In this document: piece after piece, positions 15,767 to 25,099 of the stretch
Layout of the letters: each line of letters starts with the position of its first letter
Numbering within the stretch: position 1 is the first letter of the stretch
DNA from: Corynebacterium haematomassiliense
GTDB lineage: Bacteria; Actinomycetota; Actinomycetes; Mycobacteriales; Mycobacteriaceae
Direction: 5' to 3'
Assembly (NCBI RefSeq): GCF_013978595.1
Contig: NZ_JACDTZ010000001.1
Coordinates: forward strand, 1,736,001 to 1,800,000
Length of the DNA: 64,000 nt
Notes under the pieces: model-generated
The model's input: only the letters and a program-made list of their open reading frames with translations
Database searches by the model: none
Told to the model about the DNA's origin: nothing
Translations under genes and position numbers: made by a program

Positions 15767-16153
15767 TTAGCCCAGCGGCGCGTAGCCAAAGTCACCGCGC
15801 TGCACCTGACTGCGGGCATTCGGGTCGAAGGTTGCGCACAGGGCTGCCGCCACGTAGCGCACACCGCCTGCCGGCGAAGAGGAGCCGACGCGCTCGGCGC
15901 AGTTCTCCAGGGCTGGCAGGCCGATACTCTCCCCGGGCGAAGTCATGGAGAAGAAGGACGCGGCCATCATGGTGTTGCCATCGGCGCGCACGTATTCCGA
16001 AGAGCCCTTAATAGCTTGCCAAGCAATCGCCCCGACGGGATCGGTGCGGAACTGGTCCCGCTCAGTTGGGGTCAGCTCGGCGTTAGCAGCAGGCGCGGAC
16101 AGTGTTGTGATGAGTAGTGCTGCTGTTGCAGCAAGGAGAGGAAACTTTTTCAT
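15767..16153 (-). CDS. Small secreted protein of unknown function
   Basis: 128 residues with a clear Sec signal (MKKFPLLAATAALLITTLSAPAANA). The mature part of about 103 residues contains two Cys (ENCAERV and AALCATF) that could form one disulfide, and the segment TDPVGAIAWQAIKGSSEYVRADG. It looks like the small heme-binding-like secreted proteins seen in corynebacteria and mycobacteria, but I cannot name the family with confidence. GCAAGGAGAGG upstream is a good ribosome-binding site. Confidence 0.7.
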   Translation of the reverse strand: MKKFPLLAATAALLITTLSAPAANAELTPTERDQFRTDPVGAIAWQAIKGSSEYVRADGNTMMAASFFSMTSPGESIGLPALENCAERVGSSSPAGGVRYVAAALCATFDPNARSQVQRGDFGYAPLG

Positions 16154-16344
16154 AGGAACACTCTATCTCCCACGCCACAGTTTTCCTCGGCATTGCCGAC
16201 CCCGGCTTAACTGATGGCGCTGCGCAACTGTCGAATCTCGGCAGGCCCCACACGGCGCAATGCGGAGTCGGCACGGGATGACGCATCGACGACCTCCACC
16301 ACCTCAAGCTGAGTCAGCCTGAGTTTCGGATTACGCTCAACCGT

Positions 16345-17302
16345 ATGGGTTCCCCGAAAACGCTGCAGCTTTTCATGATGGGACGGCACTGCCGCCGGGC
16401 CGATCAAGGCCTCGATTAGAAATTGGGTCGGCCGAGTCTATTCAATCCCGCGCACCGAGCTCAATTCGGAGGAGTTGCGCCGCCGCCCTGAGCTCAACCA
16501 CCCGGCGGTGTACTTTCTGGTGGGCACAAACCCGGAGACGGATAAGCCACGGATCTACATTGGGCAGACCGCACCACGGCAGAACGGGGTAGCGTTCGCC
16601 CGCGCCGCCGAGCACGCGCGCAGTGAAGACAAGGACTTCTTCAACCGCATCATCTACGTAGTTGTTGTGGATGACTCCTGGGGTGCCACCGAGATCACCT
16701 TCCTGGAAAACGCGTTCCACCAGCGCGCTATCAGAGCAGACCGATATGAGGTAGCGAACGGCAACACCCCGTCCGCCGGCAGTGTCAGCGAGGAGACGCA
16801 GGCAGAGCTCGACGAGTTCATCGAGAACACCAACCTGATCATCAGCGCATTGGGCATCTCCGCGTTTCAACCGAAGGCGACCGCGGGGAAGTCGTCGGCT
16901 GTGCACTCCTCAGGCACAACCCTGAATCAACAAGCAAAAGAGGAAGAACCGACGTTTGAACTCACCGTTCCACGGCATGGAGTACAGGGCCTGGGCCAAC
17001 GCACCGCAGACGGCTTTTTAGTGCTGGCAGGTTCGACGCTCCGGAAAGAGCTTCTGCCCAGCGCCGCGCGAGGTGTCCACGCAACCCGGGACCGCTATGC
17101 GGACCAGATTCAAAACGGCACGTTGCTCTCAGATCTCGAATTCACAAGCCCATCGGCTGCTGCATCGTTTCTCGTCGGCGGTGCTGCGAATGGGCGAAGG
17201 CTTTGGCACCTCCAAGAGGAGCCAACCACCACGCTGGCGGATTGGGAGGACCGCGAAGGCGACGAGGCAGACCACCAGGCAGCGCAGCCCGAAACGCCCT
17301 AA
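16345..17302 (+). pseudogene. GIY-YIG nuclease with DUF4357, one-base frameshift near its N-terminus
   Basis: The main frame encodes AVYFLVG...RIYIGQT, the GIY-YIG core, with Arg and Glu further on (LENAFHQRAI). At the C-terminus is DUF4357 (DGFLVLAGS...SPSAAASFLVGGAANGRRLW). In relatives the domain is preceded by a DGTxxG...NWxG segment. Here that segment (DGTAAGPIKASIRNWVG) is in the nuclease frame, but the matching start MGSPKTLQLFMM is in another frame from ATG 16345. TACGCT lies 7 nt before that ATG. The join falls in a GGG run at 16380-16382, so a single extra base breaks the gene unless a TTG at 16475 is used. The stop overlaps the convergent helicase remnant by 2 nt. Confidence 0.65.
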
Positions 17303-18215
17303 CCCTCCGGCAGCAGCTCCGACCGCTCGCCGACTGTGGTCACTACCAGCGCGTCGCGGGCGCGGGAGGCCGCCACGTACAGCGCGAGCGCTCACGTTGC
17401 AGGGCGGCGCGGGCGTCTTCCTCGGACAGGTTCTTCAGGCGGAAGCGCAGCGGCATGATCTCCTTGCCCACGCCCATGAGGATCACGTGGGTGGACTCCA
17501 TGCCTTTGGCGCCGTGCATGGTCATCACGCTGACCTGCTCGTGGGAGGCCAGCTCCGCATTCTTGGTCTGCACGGCGTCGATGCCGTGGTCGGCAAGACC
17601 GGAAACCACGCGGGAGAGCTGCCCGCGGGTGCGGCACATCACCCCGACTCGCGCTTCCTTGTTCACCCCCTCCGCGGCCGAACGCTCGGCCTCCCCAAGC
17701 CAGCCGTTGATCAACGCAGCCGCAACGGCGAATTCCTCGTCCTCGGACGCCGCGGTCACGATCATCGGCGCCGGGCCGGTACGCGCGGAGCGGTAGTGCT
17801 CAACCGAGCCGGTCTTACCTTCGCCGTCCAAGAACTCCATGTCGCCGCCGACCAGAATGCGCAGCGCGTAGTCCAGGTTCTCTTTGGTGGTTCGGTAATT
17901 CAGCGTGAGCCGTCGAGAAGCGCGGCCGCGAGTAGAAATGCCAAAGTGCGACAGCGTCAGCGGGTTGCCGTAGATGCGCTGGTGAGAGTCCTCGGCGATG
18001 AAAATGTCGTTCGGACCCGACGCAACGCATGCCCGCAAGAACCGCCAGTGCCCAGCGTTGAAGTCCTGTGCCTCGTCCACCACAACGTGGTTGAACTCGC
18101 GCTGGCCATCGCGCTCCACACGCACGTTGAGCATCTCCGCGCCCACGGCGGACATGGTGGGCCAGAACAGCTGGCCGTCGATGGCCTGGGTCTGCATGAT
18201 CGCGGCAGGTGCGCG
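17299..18215 (-). pseudogene. UvrD/REP-type helicase fragment (C-terminal part)
   Basis: The readable frame has superfamily-1 helicase motifs in order: VVVDEAQDF (Walker B), FIAEDSHQRIYG, LTLNYRTTKENLDYALRIL, and VSVMTMHGAKGMESTHVILMG. The final motif region YVAASRARDALVVT is in a shifted frame. The shift lies at about 17385-17392, after which translation runs to TAG 17299-17301. The ATPase P-loop half is missing. The left part of the frame appears joined directly to remnants of another helicase near 18215, which suggests an internal deletion that fused two neighbouring genes. Confidence 0.7.
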
Positions 18216-20569
18216 CGCTGCCCGAACTCCAGCACCGCGTCCAGTTCCAGGCGCTGCAGCTCCGCACGGGTGGCTTCGCTCCGGGCGTTCTCGTCCGCGT
18301 CCTTGGACCAGAACGGCACGAACGTGGGCGCGTCCGCGATCTTCGGCGGCAGCAGCTCGAAACGCGCGCGCGGCGGTGTCCTCGGCGGCGTCCGCGCGCT
18401 CCAGGATCCGCAGCGGCATCTGGGCGACCGCAACATCCTCGTCCCCGACGACGCTGCGCATGAGCGTACGAATCCCGAACCCCCTCGACCGCGACTGCAC
18501 GAACCCCGCCCGGTGCGCCGCGTTCTGCACCGAGTCCGCGAACACGAGCGTTTTCTTCTCCTCCTGAGCCAGCTGCGGCATGCCGAAGAGGTTGGACAGC
18601 CCCACCGAGAGCAGCGTGGCCACGCGCGAACCGATGTAGCGCACCGCGTCCGACTCCCCGCAGTTCGGGCACACCTGCTCACGCGCGTAGTCCGCCGCGT
18701 TCAGCCCCGCGTACTGAGCACGGGCACCGAGCGCCCCTCTGCGCGATCCTCATCGCTCGGCTCGGTGGTGCTCAGCGTGCGCGTGGACGTGTGGAACCAC
18801 ATCAGCGCGCGTTTGCCGTCCTCGCCATCGAACGCGCCCGGCTCCATGCCTTCGGCCACGGCGCGCCGGTACTCGTTCGTTGCATCGATGAGTGGCCGCG
18901 GGAGCTCAGGCTTATCGACGCTCGCCTTCCGGATCTCCCCACCATTGAGCACCACCGCATCGGTGCCCGGCTCATGCGCCGTCATCCACCCAGCGCGGCC
19001 GCACTCGCGGCAGTAAATGGCGGGCAGCCACACCGCGGAGTCCTCCGCGCCGATGTGTCCGTCGTCGGCAAACCGGAACACCTGGCCGTCCTCGGTCGGG
19101 GTGACGGCGCGCTCGATACGGGAGACCTCGCGCACCCACAGGTGCGTCTCCACACCGGGCAGGCGCTTGCCACAAAACCCGTACGCCTCGCCGGCGAGCG
19201 CGCGCAGGTGCGCCACCGCGGTGAGCAGGTGGGTGACGAACTCCCGCGCGGTGTCCTCGCCCAAGCTGCGTAGCACGATCGGGTCGAACATCTCCTCCGG
19301 CAGCGTCTTCGCGTCCTCGCCCTCGTGCTTGATCAGGGGGTTGGCGTTCCCGGCGCCGCCCAGCAGCGCCTGCGTAATCGGGTGCACCGAGTACACCGCG
19401 ATCGTTGCGTCGAGGTCCGCGCCCGCATCCACACCCCACAGCTGCGTGCGGAAGATGTCCAGCACCACGTCCGCGTGACCGCGTCCGGAGGTGTCGTCCA
19501 CGACCGCGTCCACGATCCCGCGCAGCTCATCAATATCCGGCGGCAGGGGAGTGGTGCTACGCCCATAGGTCTGCGCGATCTCCTCAGTCCACTCGGTGTA
19601 TGTGAGTGTCTTCTCGCTCACCATCGCGTCCGGCGTGAACGCTTCGCCGAAGATGGTGCCCGCGAACTCGAGCACCTTCGAGCGGTCGTCGTCACCGCCG
19701 AGCGTTGCGAACGTTGCCACCGGAGTGACGCGACCCAGCGGGTTCGACGCGTACTCGCCCAGGAACCCCTCGGGCTGGTGCTCCTTCAGCTTCAACCCGA
19801 GGCGGCACAGCAGCTGCGCGACGTCGGTGCCCTGCGCGCCGTCGTACGTGTGGAACTCATCCTACACCAGGTACTGCAGCGATGTCGCAGACTTGCGCCA
19901 GATCTCCCGGTCCTCCGGGCGAAGGAGCAGCTGGTCCAGCATCTTGTAGTTGGTGAGCAGGATGTCCGGAGGGTTGAGGCGAATCTCTTCGCGATCATTG
20001 ATCAGCGACTGCGCCGTCACCTTCTTCACACTGCCCCTGGCTTCACCGGTGTAGATGCCGGCCGTGGCACCTGCCAACGCCGGTTCATTGGCGATCAGCT
20101 TGGCCAGACGATCCGCCTGATCATTGGCGAGCGCGTTCATCAGGTACAGCAACAGCGCCTTCACACCGGTATGGCCCTCCGCACGGGCACTCGCCGCATG
20201 GTCCAGGACCGGGTAGAGGAAGGATTCCGTCTTACCTGAGCCGGTACCCGTGATCACCAGCGTGGGATCCGGGCGACGCTCCCCGTGCTCGTCCCGGCTG
20301 CGCAACCTGCGGAACGCCTCCGCCTGGTGGTGGTACGGCGTGAACCACGACGGCATCCAGTCCAGGATCCCGTCCCACCCAATCGCCCGCGCGTAGGGGA
20401 GGCGCACCCGCACATACGGCCCGTGGAACATGCCGCGCTCCGTGTCATCCAGGAACGCCTTCAAGGCGTTGGACGTCTCCGGGTTCCTCAGCGAGAACGC
20501 GGAAGCCAGGTACTCGGAGACACCGCCTAAGACGTGCTCGGATGCGTGGACGGGGATAAGGGACGACAC
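18216..20569 (-). pseudogene. Large DEAD/DEAH-type helicase, broken by a stop codon and frameshifts
   Basis: From ATG 20569 the frame reads a helicase N-terminus with TGTGSGKTESFLYPVL (Walker A) and PPDILLTNYKMLDQLLLRPED. TAG at 19862-19864 then interrupts QYLV-DEFHTYDGAQGTD at the DExH-like motif. The same frame resumes through a Cys pair (YCRECGRAGW) to 18701. A frameshift near 18710 moves to QYAGLNAADYAREQVCPNCGES, and later KKTLVFADSVQNAAHRAGF is a helicase C-terminal-lobe motif. Another shift near 18370 precedes PPKIADAPTFVPFW. Several independent lesions indicate genuine decay, not one sequencing error. The intact ancestor resembles the very large helicases found in defence islands. Confidence 0.75.
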
Positions 20570-20719
20570 AGGGGAGAGCTTATCGGTGACAACGTCATCT
20601 GGTTGTGAGTTGGGCGCCAGGGCATTGCGGGATTTATACCGACCAAGAATGTGCTGCCGAGTCCGATGAAACGGGCTAATCTAGGGGCTGCCTTGCTGTA
20701 ATCGTATCGAAGGAATCAA

Positions 20720-21604
20720 ATGGATGCTCAGTCTCTTTACCGGGTGGACCGACGTACCAATCTAAGCGAAGAGGACTACGTCGACGCCGTAGACGCACTT
20801 GATCTCGATCCCGATACTTGGTCGCAACGGTACATGGAGGATCAAAACTCCGACACCGATTTTCCGACATGGGCCGCGATCATCTATGAACGCATTCGTA
20901 ACTACGGCCCACGCCTGTCCTGGGACTACATCGACGAATGGTGGGAGCGATTCGCGGTGGACCGAAACACGGAAGTGTCGTTCCCGGAATGGCTCCTCGA
21001 CATCTACGAACGAATCCGCAACTACGGCCCACGCCTGTCCTGGGACTACATCGACGAATGGTGGGAGCGATTCGCGGTGGACCGAAACACGGAAGTGTCG
21101 TTCCCGGAATGGCTCCTCGACATCTACGAACGAATCCGCAACTACGGCCCACGCCTGTCCTGGGACTACATCGACGAATGGTGGAGCCGATACACCGAAG
21201 AAACCAAAACGGAACTTTCGTTCCCGGAATGGCTCCTCGACATCTACGAACGAATCCGCAACTACGGCCCACGCCTGTCCTGGGACTACATCGACGAATG
21301 GTGGAGCCGATACACCGAAGAAACCAAAACGGAACTTTCGTTCCCAGAATGGCTCCTCGACATCTACGAACGAATCCGCAACTACGGCCCACGCCTGTCC
21401 TGGGACTACATCGACGAATGGTGGAGCCGATACCAGAGGGATCGATTTACCGATGACCCGTTCAACGAATGGCTCCTCGACATCTACAACCGCATCCGCG
21501 ATTACGGACCAAGACTATCTTGGGACCAGATTGATGAAGTGTGGGAGCAGTATGTCAGCAGCTTCTCTGAAAACTCTTTTGTTGATTTCGCGTTAGATAG
21601 ATAG
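20720..21604 (+). CDS. Trp-rich tandem-repeat protein, unknown function
   Basis: 294 residues. After a 54-residue head that is itself a degenerate repeat (LSEEDYVDAVDALDLDPDTW) come six 40-residue units beginning IYERIRNYGPRLSWDYIDEWW. The units are acidic and aromatic, with Trp at fixed positions, and variable segments RFAVDRNTEV or RYTEETKTEL. Units 1-5 are nearly identical at the DNA level and unit 6 is diverged. No signal peptide or membrane helix is present, so the protein is probably cytoplasmic and helical. TAATCT and AAGGAATCAA before the ATG support expression. It lies beside decayed helicases in the accessory island. I recognise no family. Confidence 0.75.
   Translation: MDAQSLYRVDRRTNLSEEDYVDAVDALDLDPDTWSQRYMEDQNSDTDFPTWAAIIYERIRNYGPRLSWDYIDEWWERFAVDRNTEVSFPEWLLDIYERIRNYGPRLSWDYIDEWWERFAVDRNTEVSFPEWLLDIYERIRNYGPRLSWDYIDEWWSRYTEETKTELSFPEWLLDIYERIRNYGPRLSWDYIDEWWSRYTEETKTELSFPEWLLDIYERIRNYGPRLSWDYIDEWWSRYQRDRFTDDPFNEWLLDIYNRIRDYGPRLSWDQIDEVWEQYVSSFSENSFVDFALDR
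20882..21601 (+). repeat. Six tandem 120-bp units
   Basis: Units start at 20882, 21002, 21122, 21242, 21362 and 21482. Units 1 and 2 share one variant middle, and 3 and 4 share another. The common block is conserved even at third codon positions, showing recent expansion or gene conversion. Unit number is a multiple of whole codons, so copy-number change keeps the frame. Confidence 0.9.
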
Positions 21605-21878
21605 CTCTGCAAGGCTTCCCGAATCAGGTCCATTTAGACTGGTCAATCCTGCCTGAGTGAGCAAACGCCCGTAGATCTTATATGCTCCAGGAAGGCCGGC
21701 GCGTGGACGCGCGAAGAGTGGCGAGATAGTCCCGCTTGGCCGGGGATTTCTCGTTGTTGGTGTCTGTGATTTTGACTGCCAAGTAGATCAGCTCAACTCG
21801 CTAGTAGAGGTTTGATATTTTGCTCCGCACGATGTCTTACGACGCGTCCGGAGCCCCCGCTGGCTCAGGGACAATACC

Positions 21879-22130
21879 CTAGATCGCTCTCGTCGTCACA
21901 GGTCCCAGCACTTCCGAAACGGACTCGTTTATCTCAACATTCTGACGCTCTGCCGAGTCGTAACGGGGACGAATACCAAGTCCTTCAAGGCGGTTGACGA
22001 CACGTTGGATCTGTTCCTCCGGGTCAGGTAGAAATCGGATTCGACGATGCGAATAATCACCCAGCCGAGGCGCACCAACTCTCGCTGTCTCGCTTGGTCT
22101 GCAATCGCGAATTCTTCACTCGGTGTCTTG
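21879..22130 (-). pseudogene. C-terminal fragment of a helicase-associated endonuclease-like protein
   Basis: The minus strand reads EEFAIADQARQRELVRLGW, VIIRIVESDFYL, then after a one-base shift near 22022 EEQIQRVVNRLEGLG...GPVTTRAI and a stop at 21879-21881. The pattern RQRELVRLGWxVxRIxxxDFYxxPEEQI is that of the PD-(D/E)XK-like C-terminal domain on large AAA or helicase proteins. It has no start and is fused to the ImmA/IrrE remnant. The stretch 21605-21878 between this remnant and the repeat gene shows nothing I can support. Confidence 0.45.
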
Positions 22131-22481
22131 GAAAGCGAGGCATAGCTACTGCACCCAGGTAGCGTTCCGCATCTCTTTCCGTGATCTGCCCATGGCTCCA
22201 GGCGCGGGTAACCGTGCCATAGAATCGGCCGCCGACGCGCGAGCGTACCAATACGTGAAACGGAGGAGCGCCACCGTTTTCGCGCGGTTCAGAGCGGCTT
22301 GCTTTGACCAGTTCGATCACGCCTGAAGCCTCTTCGCGTGAGGTGAAGCCCAGCTCAACTAGCCGCCAGAGCATCGCTTCCCGGCTCAGACCGAAACGTT
22401 GCGAAAGCCGGTTAACGGAATCCAGCGAGTCTGCGTCGGTGAAAAATCGCTCCACTGCCTCCGCCGGAGTGTTTAGACCAC
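22057..22481 (-). pseudogene. XRE-ImmA/IrrE protease gene, C-terminal fragment beyond the IS element
   Basis: The frame reads GLNTPAEAVERFFTDADSLDSVNRLSQRFGLSREAMLWRLVELGF and continues through RVGGRFYGTVTRAWSHGQITERDAERYLGA. This is the C-terminal part of proteins whose N-terminal part lies at 25100-25870, on the other side of the IS21-family element. After ERYLGA the sequence no longer matches the family and runs into the endonuclease remnant, so the 3' end is also lost. Confidence 0.65.
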
Positions 22482-22564
22482 GTGTTTAGTAACGGTGTGG
22501 TGAGTATCGGGTAACGCCCGGGTGAGTATCGAGTAACACCCGGGCGTTTTGGGGTTTGGCGGGG

Positions 22565-23332
22565 TTATTGGGTCAGTCGCATGTTGGTGCCTTCGAGTGT
22601 GATGATTTCGGCGCCGGCGACGAGTCGGTTGAGGATGGATTCGGCGATGACGGCATCGGGGATGGATTTGTACCACTCGTCGGGTGTGAACTGGGATGTC
22701 ACGATGGTGGATCCGCGGGGTTCGCGTTCTGCGAGGATATTGAGCAGTTGGTGTGCGGTAGCGGCATCGATTGGGGTGGTCAGGAAGTCGTCGAGGACTA
22801 ACACGTCTGTGTTGTGTAGGTCTTCGAGGAATGTGATGCGGGCTGGGTCGTCGTGTTTGAGCACGGCGAGGTGGTTGGCGAGTGTGTCGGTGCGGAAAAA
22901 GCGCGCGGAGTAGTCGTTTCGGCACGCCGCGGTAAGCAGTGCTTGGGCGAGGTAGGTTTTGCCGACGGAGGATTTGCCCAGGATGACAATGTTTTGTGCG
23001 CTTTGGCACCATTGGCAGTGAGCGAGTCGGGTGATTTGCTCTTTGTTGATGGTGCGGCCGGGCGTGTAGGTGATGTCTTCGATACAAGCATCGGGATTTG
23101 GCGATCGGGATGCTTTGAGCAGTTTGTTGACTCGCCTCTCACGCTTGGCCGCTACCTCTTTGTCGAGTGCGTAGAGCACCTTGTCGGAGAAGCTCCAGTC
23201 GTCGAAGGCGGGATCGGCGGCGATGTCGATGACGCTTTGTCCGAAGGCGGTCATGCGCAGGTCGGTAAAGATCGGCAGGACTGATTCGTCGAGGAAGCGG
23301 GCGGATGATGATGCTGGTTGCGGGTGGGGCAT
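22565..23332 (-). CDS. istB: IS21-family transposition helper ATPase IstB
   Basis: 255 residues of AAA+ type. Walker A is ILGKSSVGKTYLAQAL, Walker B is TDVLVLDDFLTTP, and NILAEREPRGSTIVTSQF is the sensor region. IstB assembles on DNA and stimulates the IstA transposase. It starts 4 nt after the istA stop codon, so the two are translationally linked. Full length for the family. Confidence 0.92.
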   Translation of the reverse strand: MPHPQPASSSARFLDESVLPIFTDLRMTAFGQSVIDIAADPAFDDWSFSDKVLYALDKEVAAKRERRVNKLLKASRSPNPDACIEDITYTPGRTINKEQITRLAHCQWCQSAQNIVILGKSSVGKTYLAQALLTAACRNDYSARFFRTDTLANHLAVLKHDDPARITFLEDLHNTDVLVLDDFLTTPIDAATAHQLLNILAEREPRGSTIVTSQFTPDEWYKSIPDAVIAESILNRLVAGAEIITLEGTNMRLTQ

Positions 23333-23335
23333 GGG

Positions 23336-24976
23336 TTATGCAGATCCTTTCTTGGTGAGGTTTTCGAGGCTGAACTGGGCAGCACCACCGAGGTAGGCGC
23401 CGCGGGTGTCACGCGCTGTCGGGGCAGGCGCACCGTCAGCGGGTCTGCCAGTTGGTTGACCGATTGGTACATCGGTGCCTGTGGGTCGTGTGGAGGTGTC
23501 TTTGCGCACGGCGGCCATCATGTTTTTCACCGCGGTATACGACACAGCACGCCTGGCGCCGTCGGTGGACACCAAACGTCTGCAGGCTTCTTCGAGGATT
23601 GGCTTGTTGGCGTGTTTGCCCATGTTGAGCACGTTGCGGCACGCTTGGTACGCCTGGGCAGGGATCGCTTTGGCTTCGATGAGCTCGGCAATCACCTGGC
23701 GTGTGGCCGGCCCGATCTTGGCGGCTTCGCGCAGGAAGTACTCGCTTGTCCATAACCCACGGGTGTCACCTATGTTCGCCGGGATGTGGTCGGTGTCGGT
23801 GACATACACCCCGCGGGCACGTGCGCGTTGGTGGGTGGCCACACGCTGCCCGGCGTCGAAGACGGCGAGACTGTCACCGGTGATGCGCACATCCACGGTG
23901 CGGCCCACCAGCTGGTTAGGTACCGAGTAATGCGCGTTGTGCACTCTGATGTGGAAATTGGGCGCGACTTTGGCGCGTTTCCATTCGGTACGCTGCCACG
24001 GTGTTTCAGGCAGCGCGGTGAGCACGTCGCGTTCGAACTGATCGAACAATGCGCGTCTGCTCGTCGCATTGCCGCGAAACGGCGTGGCAGCGTTAATCCC
24101 ATCGACCAGGGCGGTGATTTTTGCGTTGAGCTCGTCTATCCCAACGCACTGGTGGCCATCGAGTGCGTGGATGACGTTTTGGGTGACGATCTTGACTGCG
24201 GCTTCGACGCTGGCCTTGTCTTTGGGTCGTTTCGCCCGAGCCGGCAACGCGGCGGTGTTGTAGTGCTCCAAAAACTCCTCGTAGGTGGAGTTGACCCGAC
24301 GATTTTTGTCCGCGGCACTAATCGCGTTCGAGGCTGTCGAGGCATTATCCGGCACGATGACCTCGGCAACCCCGCCGAAGTACTCAAACGCGCGGATATG
24401 AGCTGCAAGCCACGCGTCCTGGCGCTCATCCGCGCACGCGCAGGCGAACACCATCCCCGAATACGGCAGCGAGGCGACAAAGATACTGACCTTCGATCCT
24501 TGTCCGCCGGTGGGGTCAAACAACCGCATCTTTGTGCCTGCCCAGTCCACCTGCATCGTATGGCCCGGGGCATGGGTGATCCTGGCGGTCAGCCCAGCTG
24601 CATCAACGTGTTGGGCCACAAGCTGGCGAAACCGCTCGTAGCTGTAATACCGCTGGCCTGGGTCCGCAGGCTGTGCGGTGTAGCGACCCCACAACACCTG
24701 CAGGGTCGCCTTGTTGCGCCCGGTGCGTGCCTTGGCGACAGCGTCGAAATCGATCGGGACGAAATCGCCCTGAGCATGGCTGCGCCCGTCGACGAACCAG
24801 TCCACCAGCTCATGATCCGCAACCCCACGAAGTTGCTCACGGGTTGTGATGTTGTGTTCCACCAGCGCATCGCGTGCTTTTTGCACGGTGGTGTGCGAGC
24901 ACCGCAAACTCGAACAGATTTGGCGGACAGACCAGCCTTTGAGCACTTGATCCATTACCGCCCGGTAGTCAGTCAC
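23336..24976 (-). CDS. istA: IS21-family transposase IstA
   Basis: 546 residues. An N-terminal helix-turn-helix (WSVRQICSSLRCSHTTVQKARDAL) binds the terminal repeats. The rve-type catalytic core shows MQVDWAGTKM (first Asp), VIVPDNASTA (second Asp) and KDKASVEAAVKIV (Glu). The C-terminal part has NAHYSVPNQLVGRTVDVRI. The enzyme cuts and joins the element ends. It appears intact, so the element may still be active. Confidence 0.92.
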   Translation of the reverse strand: MTDYRAVMDQVLKGWSVRQICSSLRCSHTTVQKARDALVEHNITTREQLRGVADHELVDWFVDGRSHAQGDFVPIDFDAVAKARTGRNKATLQVLWGRYTAQPADPGQRYYSYERFRQLVAQHVDAAGLTARITHAPGHTMQVDWAGTKMRLFDPTGGQGSKVSIFVASLPYSGMVFACACADERQDAWLAAHIRAFEYFGGVAEVIVPDNASTASNAISAADKNRRVNSTYEEFLEHYNTAALPARAKRPKDKASVEAAVKIVTQNVIHALDGHQCVGIDELNAKITALVDGINAATPFRGNATSRRALFDQFERDVLTALPETPWQRTEWKRAKVAPNFHIRVHNAHYSVPNQLVGRTVDVRITGDSLAVFDAGQRVATHQRARARGVYVTDTDHIPANIGDTRGLWTSEYFLREAAKIGPATRQVIAELIEAKAIPAQAYQACRNVLNMGKHANKPILEEACRRLVSTDGARRAVSYTAVKNMMAAVRKDTSTRPTGTDVPIGQPTGRPADGAPAPTARDTRGAYLGGAAQFSLENLTKKGSA

Positions 24977-25099
24977 AGTCAGACTCCTCTGGTAACGCCG
25001 CGTGCCCTGAAGTCACGCGGTCACCAGAATCCTCCCCCGGACTGTTACTGGATGCTCACCAATGCGTTACTCGATACTCACCACGGTGTTACTAGATAC

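Larger units (their letters stand above)
22482..25099 (-). mobile_element. IS21-family insertion sequence, structurally intact
   Basis: The element of about 2.6 kb carries istA and istB in the usual order on the minus strand. Its ends share the inverted terminal sequence TAGTAAC followed by GTGGTGAGTATCG, and further GGTGAGTATCGAGTAAC-type copies lie just inside each end (22513-22536 and near 25050-25068). Such multiple terminal repeats are transposase sites in IS21 elements. Both genes are uninterrupted. The outer flanks share GGTC but a clean target duplication is not obvious, so the outer limits are uncertain by a few bases. It splits an ImmA/IrrE-type gene. Confidence 0.88.

Noticed and set aside
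16207..16407. 66-codon minus-strand frame
   Set aside because: No ribosome-binding site, no recognisable domain, and it overlaps the promoter of the GIY-YIG gene.
20882..21601. CRISPR array
   Set aside because: The 120-bp units abut with no spacers and encode an in-frame protein repeat.
21605..21878. Possible coding sequence after the repeat gene
   Set aside because: No frame with a start, ribosome-binding site or recognisable motif. It looks like eroded DNA.
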